From Heterocephalus glaber (taxonomy: Eukaryota; Chordata; Mammalia; Rodentia; Bathyergidae): DNA of 64,000 bases. Of the stretch, positions 35,059 to 46,289 are shown piece after piece. The stretch covers positions 4,235,902-4,299,901 of the forward strand of contig NW_004624882.1 of the NCBI RefSeq assembly GCF_000247695.1. The letters run 5' to 3'. The position numbers and the translations under genes are program-made. Position 1 is the stretch's first letter. Every line of letters begins with the position of its first letter. Below the pieces are notes generated by a model, which was given only the letters and a program-made list of their open reading frames with translations, had not been told where the DNA came from and did not search any database.

Positions 35059-35541
35059 GACGGTCCGGGCCCCGCCGCCGCCCGGCCGCCCCGCGCGCAC
35101 CGCTTCCTCCGCCAGCACTAAAGCCGGGTGTCCGAGGCGCGGGGGCGGCCGAGGGGAGCCGCCCGCCGCCCCCGGCGCATCCTCCGCCTGGCGCCCGCGC
35201 TCCGGCGCCCGCCCAGCCTTGAGCGCGGGTGCCCGCGCCGGCCGCTCCGCACAGCTCTCCTGGGTCGTCTCCGCGCGCCAAGTCACAGCCCCAGAGCCAG
35301 ACCTGCAGCCACCGCCGCCGGCGGCCCCTTTACTGCTGCGGCCCCTCCGGCCATCTTCGTTCCTCCACGGAGCCGGCCGGTGGGCGGGGCGCGCGCGGGC
35401 TCCGCCCCCTCCCGAGCTGCTCCGCCCCGCTAGCTGCCCCTCCCTTGCTCTCCGGTGGAGGCTCCTCCTCGGCCTTGGCCCGGCGCCTCTCCCCCGGCCC
35501 CGCCTCCCTTTCCCCGCCGCGTCCTTCGGCTCCTCCTCCAT
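35059..35541 (-). other. In-frame open extension upstream of the WWC start (5' UTR or N-terminal extension)
   Basis: The frame of the WW exon stays open upstream for 161 codons to an ATG at 35541-35539. That ATG has A at -3 and G at +4, a stronger Kozak context than the 35058 ATG. An in-frame TGA lies ten codons further up, at 35571-35569. The encoded sequence is Arg/Gly/Ala/Pro-rich with no domain I recognise. GC-rich DNA lacks stop codons by chance, and the opposite strand and other frames are also open here, so this is most simply 5' UTR and promoter. If transcription starts above 35541, it could give a longer protein. Confidence 0.4.
35349..35359 (-). promoter_or_regulatory. YY1-type motif in the CpG island promoter
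   Basis: On the minus strand this reads CGAAGATGGCC, containing the YY1 core AAGATGGC (GCCATCTT on plus). In TATA-less promoters YY1 sites usually lie within about 30 bases downstream of the start site, in this orientation. If that holds, the main start is near 35.36-35.38 kb, below the upstream ATG at 35541. The ATG inside the motif would open a short upstream ORF that ends near 35.28 kb. Confidence 0.5.
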
Positions 35542-36019
35542 GCTCCCGCGGCGGCTTCTCCTTGGCTCTCAGCTCCCCGGCCCTATTCCCAGCCCAGCAG
35601 GTCCTCCTCCGCGGCCTGGAGCTCGACGCGCTCCGCCCTCTTCCCACCCTCCCCGCCACCTCCGGAGCCCTGGGAAACCACACGGGGGCCAGAATGGGCG
35701 CCGCCACGTCAGTCCGCCCCCGGGCCACCGCCGAGAGAAAAGAGGGCGGGGAGGCCTGCGCTCCACCCGGGCTGCGGGAGCTGCCGGCTCCTGGCTGTTT
35801 CCTGGGGCCCGAACCCTTCTCACTTCATGGGCTCCCAGGCCCTGGACGCCTGGGGTCCTGTCCTCTGCGCACCTGGGGGTGGGGGTTGCACCTTGGGGCT
35901 CCGGAATACAGGAGCTGGTTCCACCAAAGTGGCTAAAGACCCGAGGGGAGGCCGCGGGAGCTTGGTAGCCCGAGGAACCAGCCGCGGTCCTGTCCGGTGA
36001 GGCAGGGAGGACACACTTG

Positions 36020-36795
36020 GAAGCGGGCCGCTGTGCAGGTGGCCACCTCGCGTGCCTGCCTGGACAGGCCCAGAGGATTCACCCGGGGTCCCCACTCTAG
36101 GCAGGGACTCTGGAGCCCTCCCTGAGTTCTGCATCTAGTGTAAGGAATCCGATAGTGAGAGCAGAGACCCAAGAAGGCTAAGGCTGGGAAGGAAGCTGCG
36201 TCAACTCCTCTAAAACCCGAAACCTAGATGGTAATTTCCGTTCTGCTCACACCTCAAAGCGGGGAAAGGGGAGCCCCAGAGTTGCAGCTGAATGGCTGGC
36301 TTTCTCCAAATCCCCAATACTTGGTGTCCCAGACCCAGGGCCACACAAAGTGATGCCAGGAAAGGCAGGAAAGTGACACTGTGTTACAGCGATACAAAAA
36401 TACCTAGTAAAAGTCTAACAGGTCCAAATCCAACACCCAGGGGAGAAACTGGAGGAGAATACCCCGAAATGCTTACAGTAGTTTGCATTCCTTGGGTGGG
36501 ATTCTTGCAAACAATTATTTACCTTCTAAATTGTTCTATATAACGGTGCTCTTTTATAAAGGAAAGAGTTGCTTCTACAAAGAAGAATGTGAAGGTACAG
36601 AGACTGCCAGGAGTCTCCCAGGAGGGTCTTTCTTTCTTTCTTACCTCCCACTACAACACAGAAACTTCCTTGCTCCCCAAGTATCTCCTACTCCTCGAAT
36701 GTTCTGTGTTAAAGATTCTATCACTTGGGTCCTTTGTGTGAAACGTGAATGATGATTAGGTGGCCAGGGGAAAGGAAAGAAGGGCCATAAAAGCA
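36020..36795. other. Unassigned upstream sequence
   Basis: Immediately 5' of the WWC promoter. No repeat or gene recognised. Confidence 0.35.
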
Positions 36796-36799
36796 AACG

Positions 36800-37157
36800 C
36801 AGTGGACCCTCTGTACCTGCCCGTTCCCCAATCACAGATTCAATCAAGCGAGAGTAAGAAACGCCACGTTGCTGCTGGTGTGCACTACGGAGTTGGGCCT
36901 ACGATGCTTGCTTCTGTACTGAACAGGTATAGACTGTTCTTGCCATTATTTCCTGAACAATGCAACACAACTTTTTGCACAGCATCTGTACTGTATCAGG
37001 TATCATAAGCAAGCTACAGACCATTTAAAGTACATGGGAAGACTGCATAAATTATAGCAAATCCTATGCCATTTTATGACAGGGACATGAGCGCCTAAGG
37101 AGTTTAGTATGGGGGGTCCTGGAACCAGCCCCCCATGGACATTGAGGGACAGCTGTC
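36800..37157 (-). mobile_element. Tigger-type DNA transposon MITE
   Basis: Antisense: tggaccctctgtacctgccc, cacagattcaatcaagcgag, tatgccattttatgacaggg, gggggtcctggaaccagccc and cattgagggacagctg end. A full-length-looking relative of the copies at 7.6 and 43.7 kb. Confidence 0.78.
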
Positions 37158-37159
37158 CT

Positions 37160-38260
37160 TTGTGGTGTCATATGTGCCAGAGAATGCCCCAAATATTTGG
37201 TGTGCCTGCTCTGACATCTTCCCTTCTGCCACTGGGGCTTCTACTGCCTTCCCCTCCGCACTCCCTGAAGACACCTTGCCACCCAGCATGGTCATGCTGA
37301 AGCTGCAGTTCCACTTTCTTAGGCCCACTGTCATCTCACAATCTTACTAATCTGGATACAAATCAATCACTTGCTATAGGAGAAAAAACAGCCTCTAGAA
37401 GAAAGGTGCAAAGAGAGGGAAAGCAAGCATTCCACACAGGAAGGGACACACTGAAGGCAAGATAAGGTGAAAAGGAGCGTCAGAGAGCAAGGAGCGGGGG
37501 AGCGGCATCCAATCAGGAGATCAAATAGGCAAGCACTCACTGACTGGCCCTCACTAGGGCAAGGGACCTGTCCTACCCATTCTGACTGGCTGCAGATATG
37601 GGCTGTGGAATGACCATGTGCCGACATTGTGTTGGGTGTGGGGATGCCACACGCATCAGTAGAGAATCTGTGCTCACCTCCCCTTGGAGGCAAATGTATA
37701 GGCAATTATAATACAATGGGGACTTATGTAGAAAATGAAGTTAGGATGCCAACCTCAAGGTGAGGACTTGAGGGAGGCTGTAGGTATGGGGGTTTGACCT
37801 GGAAGATGGCTTGGATGGGGAAACTGAGTCTCAGGCTTCAGATTCTTGAGTTCTGAGCTCTTGCCTCCTAGGTACATGGAGCTTGTCACCAAATCCTTGT
37901 TGATTTGTGTAGCAAATGCTGTAGCACCCCACACAGATCAACTTGGCTGAGACAGGCTCCTTACTCCAGAAGTTAATGAAGATGACGCTTTGATGACCAG
38001 ATGTCTGAGAAGCCATGCACCACCCAACTCCCCCCAAGGTCTAATTTGTGCAGAGAAACAGCCTGGCCACCTTGCCTTGACAAGACAAACTCTAGTGCCC
38101 TCCACACTAAGAGCTGCCTGAAGGATCAGGCCGAAGCTAGACTTCTCTAAAACCATAGGTTGGCTGGCTCCCCTGTACACATGCCCGTGATCAGTCATTC
38201 ACATGAGAACTCCAACCCAGACAATGCTTCTAGGGAGCCAGGCCTAACATAGTCTCCTCT
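37160..38260. other. Unassigned upstream sequence
   Basis: No gene or named repeat recognised. Confidence 0.35.
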
Positions 38261-38261
38261 G

Positions 38262-38365
38262 TGCTTGCTCTTTTCTAAGTACTTAGTAAATATGAACTCA
38301 ATTCATCACAACAACATCTGTAGGTATTTCTTCATTTCATCTGCACTTTAATAGAGGAGAAAGGA
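38262..38365 (+). repeat. MIR fragment
   Basis: tttctaagtacttagtaaat, aactcaattcatcacaacaa and gcactttaatagaggagaaa match the central MIR order, including the region before the gaggaaact core. Confidence 0.55.
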
Positions 38366-38705
38366 GGGTGACATGGCACGCCATTGAAGACACATTGGAG
38401 ACCTTCACAGAGAAAGCTTAATCCATAAACTTACCCACGGCTGACTCTGGACCACTCTGCCTGAAATTACTAAAGTGGGGCTCTTCAACTTGTCTTTCTT
38501 TCTAAAAGAAGCAGAACCAGAGAGGGAGAGGCCAATCCTTCAAGTGACCAAGACCTTTAGTATCCCATTAGTCCTTCTGACTTGTAATACTTGAGTCAGG
38601 CATCTGTCAATTGCCCATACAAAACTATGAAGGGAGTTAGGGGGTCTTGGTAGAAGGATGAAGAAACTCTAGACTTCCCAGCTTTGCCAAAAATTGAGAA
38701 GTCAT
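38366..38705. other. Unassigned upstream sequence
   Basis: Nothing recognised. Confidence 0.3.
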
Positions 38706-38751
38706 GAGTGAGTGAGTGAGTGTGTGTGTGTTTGCGTGTGTGTGTGTGTTT
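38706..38751 (+). repeat. (GTGA)n(GT)n microsatellite
   Basis: gtgagtgagtgagtg followed by gtgtgtgtgt with one gcgt interruption. Confidence 0.9.
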
Positions 38752-40263
38752 ACTGTTTGAGAGAATAAGGCCTGTCTTTCTTCCAGTCAAGCGAGGCTTT
38801 CCATGTTGTACTATAAAACCACATGGACACACACAACACTGAAGGGGAGAGGAGTCTCCAGTCTTATCTGAATGTACAATTGTGCATTCTTTATTTCCTC
38901 CGCACTAAAACCAACAGCCATGCCAACAGCAAAAGTATGAGCACTGTAGTGACCCATCCTCCCACCAAGATTTCAGAGGGCAAAACAGCTAGGGAAAAAT
39001 CCACTGAGGCACTGGTAAAGGACATGCAAATACTTTTATTCTCCTCCCCACAGACACTCTGGGAAATTCCCTTTCTGGAGTTGTTAAAATGCACTGATGT
39101 ATAACTTGCAGAATATTGTCTTTAAAATGATTGTTACAGAGTAAATCAAACAAGCAAGAATGGACATTGGAGCTTTTTACTCTGTTATATTGTACCTTCT
39201 TTCTCTGACCTTCTCTCAAAGGATAATCTTTATTTCAAGCAGGAACAAAATTGGATCTATACACATGCAATACTTGAGAAGATTCTAAAAAAGAAAAATC
39301 TATGAAGGCTGCAATCATCAAGACTAAAATGAGAAAAATACATACAGTACTGCTAAAGAAGTCTTGCCTACCTTGTATAAACAATCGAGTGTTCTAGGAA
39401 GTGACATGTTGGATAATTCTACACATTGTGCTAAGAGGAAAACGGAAATGGGCTGGATTGGGTCTCAAGAAGAAATGGTTCATTGTTTGGCATTCTTTAA
39501 ATGTTGGAATAATTACTCAATTATGGGCACTTCTCATATATTTAAATAATGCAAATCCTCAAGCTTTGGTGATTAGAAGATGTCATTCTTGTTCATTCCT
39601 GTCTTGCTGGTTTCAAAACACAAAAGGAAGGGAAAATGAAAGATCTTTATGGAGCTCCCCTCCCAGACTCTGGAATTGGAATGGGAATAGGGTGGGGTTA
39701 TATCTTGATGTTTATTTTATGGCTTTATGTAAAGACATAAACTTTAGACACTTATTTGACTTAGAACCAAAAAAGTCATTTCAATTTTGTGTGTGGACCA
39801 GGAGCATGGTAGTGGAACTGCCCTGATTTGTGTAGACCTAGGTTATTGAAACTTGGATTGAAAAAATTAGAACAATCTCTCTTCTAAATTTAAAAAACAT
39901 TGAAGTTACCTACTCCCTGCTTCTCCAGATCCCCTCTCTCAATGTTACATTTTTACTTCTTTTCCTTCCCATCCCATGGGTTCTGTTCAACAAAAAGCTA
40001 GCGGGCCAATTTAAAATTTATTCCAGGCAAACCATAATTTTAGGAAGAAGCAGCTGCCATGAGCCAGCATACTACAATATGCTTCATTCTAGCTGGATTC
40101 TCTCCTGTTCAGGATTATGACTCTGCTCCCCTGTGTATTTGGAAAAACAGATTCTTAAAACTGCAGACCTCTGTTTGGTAAACCAAGCAGCACAGGAGCC
40201 TCAGGCTTGCAGAAGCTAGAAGGAGGGTTTATCCCACACAAAAAGAAGCAATCTCAGTACGGC
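38752..40263. other. Unassigned upstream sequence
   Basis: About 1.5 kb without recognisable repeats. Open frames at 38823-39104 and 39401-39826 show no domain. Confidence 0.35.
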
Positions 40264-40336
40264 GCTCTCTCTCTCTCTCTCTCTCTCTCTCCTCCTCCTC
40301 CTCCTCCTCCTCCTCCTTCTCCTTCTCCTTCTCCTC
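40264..40336 (+). repeat. (CT)n(CCT)n(CTT)n pyrimidine microsatellite
   Basis: ctctctctct to 40291, then cctcctcctc units and finally cttctcctt units: a compound polypyrimidine tract of about 73 bp. Confidence 0.95.
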
Positions 40337-40464
40337 CCCCCCAAACTTGGTGACATAAACCTTACAAATTAATCTATTTTGTAGCATAAATGGGACACTT
40401 GGTGAACACAAGTAACTTCATAATCCTGAAGCAATAGCCCAGGGATACTTGTTATGTATCAGTG

Positions 40465-40658
40465 ATGCTCAATGGGCTATGTGCCCCGGGGACATTTGGC
40501 AATGTCTGAAGACATTTTTCCTCTTCACAACTGGGACAGGGATGCTACTGGCATCTAGTGGGTAGAAGCTAGAGAAACCGTTATGCATCTTAAAATGCCC
40601 ACAGCAACAGCCACCACAACAGAGATGTCACAAGTGCTCAGTTTGAGAAACCTTAGAA
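40465..40658 (+). mobile_element. MER20 hAT MITE
   Basis: ggggacatttggcaatgtct, gggatgctactggcatctag, tgggtagaagctagagaaac, ending agtttgagaaacct. One of the best preserved of the MER20 copies in the window. Confidence 0.88.
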
Positions 40659-40659
40659 A

Positions 40660-41435
40660 ATATGTGTGATTTTTGACAATATTTATACCATAATATTGAT
40701 TCAATGAGCCGTCTGGTTAGTGTTTTCCTCACTTCACCCCATAATCAATAAAGATTTGTTCTTTAAGAGGTGCTGAGCCACACACTAGTCACTGACAACA
40801 TGTAATCACAGCCACTTTCACACTTGTACATGATGAGCACATTTAAGAGTTTGGATCTGTGTGTGACTCAGCATTAGGCTATGTTGCTATGAAATTCAGA
40901 ATGGCTTCCCAGGTGCAGAAGTAGAAATAGATAAAAAGCCAGCTGCAGACTGACCAACCACACTATAAGCAATGTCTGATTTTGTCTTTTTTCCTATGCA
41001 TCTTCCATGCCTGGTGTCCTTACCCAAGACTGGCTATAATTTGTGGTTTGCATTTAGCAATGCAAAATGAAAAAGCATTTAACACTTTATTAACCTGAAA
41101 AAATATTCTAAAGAATCTCAAGATGATAACAGTAGAAAATTAAAATAACCACAGGCCCTTCAAAACATGGGGCCCTGAACAACTGTACAAGTAGCAGCCC
41201 ATGTAGCCAGCCTTTTGAGATTTGGCCATTTTGTCCTTTGAAAATTCCAACAGCAGGACAATTTTCAGTGAGCAAAGGAGATTACTTTGAGGAAAACAGG
41301 CTTGTCCCTGCAAATCAAGCCACTTGCTGCCCCAGCCTTCTTTGCCAGCTCAGTTACTTCTCCAAGATGAGCATGAAACTGCTTGCAGGAAAAATGTCCA
41401 TGGTCCAGACTCCCTGGGCTCCCATGGGTTGGGAG
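40660..41435. other. Unassigned upstream sequence
   Basis: No gene or repeat recognised. Confidence 0.35.
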
Positions 41436-41858
41436 TTGAATCCCACCCCTCCCCCCAAAAAAGAGCTGTGTTAATGTTCTAACCCCTGGTTCCTGTGGGT
41501 TTGCCTTTGTTTGGAAATCAGATCTTTGTAGATGTCATCCTAGAGTGGGGTGACCCTTACGACAATGTATATCTGGTGTACTTATAGGAAGGAGAGAAAG
41601 ACAGAGAGAGCAAAAATGGAGGGAGATTGGATCAATGCAGCCACAAGGCAAGGAGGGCCAAGAATTGCTGCTAAACACCAAAGCTAAAGAAGGATATGGA
41701 ACAGATTCTAGCCCAGAGCCTTCAGAGTGCAAGTGGCCCTGAGGAAAAACTTGGTTCCAGACTTCTAGCCTCCAGAGCCTGTGAGAGAATAAATGAGTGT
41801 TGTTTGAAGCTGCCCAGCATGTGGCACTTTTGTTACAGTGGCTCTAGGAAACTAATAA
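41436..41858 (+). repeat. MaLR-type LTR (MLT1 group)
   Basis: gagttgaatcccacccctcc start, then gttctaacccctggttcctg, gcagccacaaggcaaggagg, ctagcctccagagcctgtga and an end with ctaggaaactaataaac. Confidence 0.78.
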
Positions 41859-42604
41859 ACTTGTCCCCAGGCTCCTGAAGCTGCTTTAGTGGGGATTGGA
41901 ATGTATAGCACTCTGTCCTAATCAGTGCCAGGAATCCCAGGAAACAGATGGCCCCTGTGACCACACCTAGAAATCCTGCCAAACCCAGGAGCCCCAGGTA
42001 TGGTACATTTGACTCCATGGGTGCATTCCACAAACAAGAAGAACAACAACCAGCAAAGACCAGAGACAAACCAGAAATGTCCACATGCTTCTCAAAGTTC
42101 AATTTGATAGTGGACCGCTGGCTGTCCAACCACTGGAGAAAAGTGCCCCTTTGTGGAAGCATTCCAGACAGTCCTCAAGGAGTGCTGGGCTTAGAATTAG
42201 AATGAAGGATGCCAATGTCTAAAGATTGACTAGATCCCAACTTTGAGCATCAATGGCTGCTAAACGTTCAAAAAGAGAGGGCCAGTCACGGTGTATTTCC
42301 ATAGAACACACTGCTATGACATCATCTTGCCAAAAGTCAAACCTGAATGGGATCAAAGCCTGTAAATCTGAGTGCCAGTTGCCAGGAAAGGGAGGATGTG
42401 TGACAAGTGAATTTCAATTGACCACGCAATAAGACATGTAAAAATTGCCTTGGTGTCTTTAAGACATTAAGCATCAAGTATCACATTCCCCTTTGTCTGA
42501 CTTCTGCTACACCTTTAGAAAAAATGTTTACAGAAATGTTTGCAGACTCCTGGGCTAGGTCAGAACTTGAAAATCACTTCCCCGGGACACTTTTCCTCAA
42601 AAGG
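41859..42604. other. Unassigned upstream sequence between two LTRs
   Basis: Lies between two same-orientation MaLR-type LTRs, so it could include decayed internal sequence. An antisense open frame (41833-42162, 109 codons) has one hydrophobic run but no family I can name, and it overlaps the LTR. Confidence 0.35.
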
Positions 42605-42900
42605 TGCTGTACACTGAATATTCCTATCTCCCCAATGTTCATATGCTGAAATCCTAACCCTCACTCTGGCCTTTGGAGTGGTGAGGTCCTGAGGGTAGAG
42701 CCCCCACAAATGGGATTGGTGCCCATAGATGAAGAGACCAGAGAGCCATGTTGCTCTTTTTCTATTGTGTGAGGATGCCACGAGAAGTCAGCAGCCCCAA
42801 ATGTCGACTATACCAAAGCTAACAAACCCTGGGCAAGAAGCCACAAGAGTGCAGAAGAGCAAGTTTTATTCTCCACTCTATATCTGCAAAGAACAGGTAA
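42605..42900 (+). repeat. MaLR-type LTR (MST/MLT1 group), 3'-truncated
   Basis: gctgtacactgaatattcct, catatgctgaaatcctaacc, ggagtggtgaggtcctgagg, gagccatgttgctctttttc and gtgaggatgccacgagaag in standard order. Confidence 0.78.
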
Positions 42901-43655
42901 TCAAAATATATTTGTTAAATGAATGAAGTATGATCTGGTTAATCATTTACATCATATCTTCCTGTTAAAGTAACCTCAAAATGAGTTACCACAGATCAGA
43001 CAAAACCATGTGAGATGTCCAAAACCCAATATTACTTGGAGTATCAAACAATAGATGTTCCTGCTGCCATCACAAAAAGAAAAACACCAGATATGTGCCT
43101 CTAGGCACGAAAACAAACACCACTGTCTCTGAAGCAATCCTGCCCCAAAACCCAAATCTGATCAAAGCTTCTAGAAAGATTCCATGGATTCCAAAGGTCT
43201 TTATTAGCAGATAGAAAGGACACTTATCTATCTTAGAATTCCTTTAAGTGCAAAGGTCTTTACAGCTAGAGGGAAAAGTATTTATCTTGAAAACCAAAAA
43301 ATGCAAAATGCAATCAAGTGACCAATGCTATCAACCCTACAAATGTCCATGTGCACCTAGGAAAATCAATAATGGATATAGCTTCAAACCAAAGGCTAGG
43401 GGCCTCAACACCACCTCTCATGAATTATGGTGTCATAGACACAGCAATTATTAATCCTACTAGGGGCACTGACAGAAATCGAGTCAGTCGGGCCTGAAGC
43501 TTGGGCATGTTTCCAGGCTCAAGGGGATAGTAGCTGTCATCTGCAATAAGGATGGGTATATTTTTCACCTCCAGTAAGATTTAGCAAAAACACAGAAATC
43601 CTTAAGGGAATTCAAACTATGGACTTCATATTTAGGATACAGAAGGAATTTTTGC
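42901..43655. other. Unassigned upstream sequence
   Basis: No gene or named repeat recognised. Confidence 0.35.
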
Positions 43656-43656
43656 A

Positions 43657-44152
43657 TACAGTTGTCCCTCAGTATCCACAAGTTCCAGGATCCCCAAGGA
43701 TACCCAAATCTGCAAACACTCAAGTCCCTTATATAAAATGGTGTGATGTTTGGATATAACCTATGCACATTCTCTCATATACATGAAATCATCTATAGAT
43801 TGCTTATAATGCCTAATATAATGTAAATGCTATGTAACTGATTGTTATACTGTATTGTATAGGGTATAATGACAAGAAAAACATCTGTACATATTCAGTG
43901 AAAACATTTTTTTTTCAGTACTTGGGATTGAAACCTGGGCACTTGCACTGAGCTACATCCCCAGCCCTTTCTATTTCTTATTTTGAGACAGAGTCTCTCT
44001 GAATTGCCTAGGCTGGGCTTAAATTTTCAATCTACTGCTTTAGCCTCCCAAAAAGCTAGGGTTACAGAACCGCACCACTGTGCCCAACTCAATTTTTTAA
44101 AAAACATCAACAGTTAGTCGAATATATCCAGATATAGAGGTCCAACTGTATT
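43657..44152 (+). mobile_element. Tigger-type MITE split by a B1-ID SINE
   Basis: Left part 43657-43907: acagttgtccctcagtatcc, ttatataaaatggtgtgatg, acctatgcacattctctcat. Right part 44104-44152: agttagtcgaatatatccag, gaggtccaactg. The terminal inverted ends pair (acagttgtccctc against gaggtccaactgt). Confidence 0.8.
43908..44103 (-). repeat. ID + B1 composite SINE inserted in the Tigger MITE
   Basis: Antisense composite: cagtacttgggattgaaacc, ctgagctacatccccagccc (ID half), then ttgagacagagtctctctga, ctgggcttaaattttcaatc, cgcaccactgtgcccaactc (B1 half). Confidence 0.85.
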
Positions 44153-45940
44153 TGATAATTGATGCATTCATAAAGTTTAAAAGAATTTTCTGAGCTTTGG
44201 ATATCACTGTAAAGTATATAACTGAGTAATCTAAACTTATGATTTTAGTTGAAAACTGATTTTATATACAGCATTCAGATATTTGAAGAGAATTTAAGAT
44301 CCACTATGTAAATTTGATTCATTAGATTTCAAAGAGTTATTTGTCTGCTTGGGAATGTATTTGTTAAGTGAGACGACCAAAGTGATTATAAAAGGAATCG
44401 AGTGCATTGTACTAACAGTTTTAAATATCCTTTAAAATGCATGAAGATGTTGAATTGACTTAATTAAGCAAATGGAATCAAGTGTTTTGTTAAGGTCCCT
44501 TAAAAGTGGTTAATGTTTACTAGACTTAAAACAGAATTTAAGAAGAGAAAAGAATAAAATTCCAAAGACAAACTTACAAGGTTAAGGAAAAACCAGGGTT
44601 TGAAACTATAATTTAAATGGACTCAATTTTGTAAAGCTGAATAACTCCTTTTGTGTGTGCACACCCACAAACACACACGACATACTTGGGGACTACAATC
44701 AATGCTTTTGAGGGCTCCAAATTAATGTGCTTATATAAAAATCACAAATCCATTTTTGCTACCCTACGTCAATCATCTGACCAAATGCAAACATCGTTTA
44801 ACAGATAAATTCTACCCCCACTTAGAAATTGTGCTCAGCTCTCCAGAGCCTGCTTGGAGCAAGCAGATAAGATCTGACACAATGCAAACTGCATTCTTCC
44901 TAAGATGCTTGTGTTTCTGGTTTTGCACAATCTGAATCTGATTTTCTGACCTTGTCACATTGTTTTCCATTTATAAATTTGCTTGTGTGTGTCTGTGCCC
45001 ATGTGCATTTGATTGGTTGTCAACTGAATAAATGACTTCTTCACTAACTGACTGATTTATGCTCCTTGTAAAGGATTAGCTTAGCTCCATGTCAGTTTAG
45101 CAAGGAAGTGTTGATGGAAGGTCCAAATAGCCCTTTTTGTAGCCAGTGTGTGCTTTGGAAGTTTCAGAGCTCTGATTGGTTGAATTTCATTGTGGTCTGA
45201 TTGTGCCCAACAGTAGAGTTAGACATCCATCCTCTGAAGTCCACAGAGCAAGACCAGGGGCTTCTGCATCCGAAACAGGGAGCCTCGGACAAACCCAACT
45301 GCACTCTATCAGAGCCTACTTTTAAGCCAGATCCTCAGATTATCCCCATGCACATTAAAGTTTCAGAAGCAACAGTCTAGACAACAGTTCAGAAAGCAGT
45401 AACCATTGTCTCCATGCTGCTCTATTTGAGTTGCCTGCTCCATACAGTCTACAGTAGCATTTACTTATTTTAAAGAAGAGCTGACAATTTTCAATTCAAT
45501 TGATTCTGTAAATTGTCTCTGCAAATTATTAAAATGAATGTGTATTTGCTATTGAGTCAATGCAAGTGACACTTGGGTGATGGGAACACAAACATGTTAC
45601 AGTTATGGTCTGGCAGAACTTGCCCCATAATACAGAAGGGGGCAGGCAGTATCTTCATTATCTGCCCAGGCCCTTGCACTCCAGGGACTTTAGGAAGTGG
45701 AGCAAGTTCCAGGAACCTCAACATTCACCCTTGAGAAAGTCCTGGGATAACTGAAGAGGGCCACACACGCTTTTCCTCTTAGGAAGAGGCAGAGTTTGTT
45801 TCCTCTCTTCCTGAAAAGAATGCTTTGGGACTTACTCCTGGCCTCTTCTAGTCACTATCCTGTTCCTCCAAGGATCACCACCCCCCTGATCTCTGTCAAC
45901 ACAGGTTACTCCTGCCTGCACCTACAGCCACAGGAAGCAT
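44153..45940. other. Repeat-poor upstream block
   Basis: About 1.8 kb, mostly AT-rich, with no recognised interspersed repeat between the Tigger element and the CT microsatellite. No coding exon seen. A candidate distal regulatory interval only by virtue of being repeat-free. Confidence 0.45.
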
Positions 45941-45944
45941 ACTG

Positions 45945-45948
<4 letters not shown>

Positions 45949-45991
<43 letters not shown>

Positions 45992-46091
45992 NNNNNNNNN
46001 NNNNNNNNNNNNNNNNNNNNNNNNNNNNNNNNNNNNNNNNNNNNNNNNNNNNNNNNNNNNNNNNNNNNNNNNNNNNNNNNNNNNNNNNNNN

Positions 46092-46146
<55 letters not shown>

Positions 46147-46147
46147 C
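45949..46147 (+). repeat. (TC)n microsatellite containing an assembly gap
   Basis: Pure TC repeat on both sides (45949-45991 and 46092-46140) of a run of exactly 100 N (45992-46091). A 100-N block is the usual placeholder for a gap of unknown size, so the true repeat length is not known. Confidence 0.97.
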
Positions 46148-46289
46148 TTCTTCTTTTTTTTGTATCTAGCTACATTTTTCTTCAACTTTATGTCATGGGG
46201 TTCATTTATGTTGCAGTGTATAATTAGTTCATTTGGTCTCAGTGATGGTTTGGATTCCATTGTATTTGTGGATGGGCTTCCTTCATCCA

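Larger units (their letters stand above)
34080..36010 (-). promoter_or_regulatory. CpG island promoter of the WWC gene
   Basis: A sharp GC- and CpG-rich block begins near 34.08 kb, where AT-rich intron stops, and fades near 36.0 kb. It covers exon 1. GC-box (SP/KLF) motifs include GGGCGGGGC at 35382-35390 and CCGCCCC at 35402-35408 and 35422-35428. CRE-like motifs are TGACGTGA at 34327-34334 and ACGTCA at 35706-35711. A YY1-type site lies at 35349-35359. No TATA box is evident. This is the usual structure of a broad, housekeeping-type start region. The start site itself cannot be read from sequence; 35350-35750 is a reasonable bracket. Confidence 0.85.

Noticed and set aside
34145..35121. Other long overlapping frames (34371-35060, 34585-35121) in the island
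   Set aside because: They overlap each other in different frames and show no recognisable protein features.
34934..35968. 344-codon plus-strand open frame across the CpG island
   Set aside because: It is antisense to the WWC exon, Arg/Pro/Ala-rich and without domains; all frames here are open because GC-rich DNA lacks stop codons.
41833..42162. 109-codon minus-strand frame with a hydrophobic segment, possibly a membrane protein
   Set aside because: It begins inside a MaLR-type LTR, has no recognised family, and a single hydrophobic run is weak evidence.
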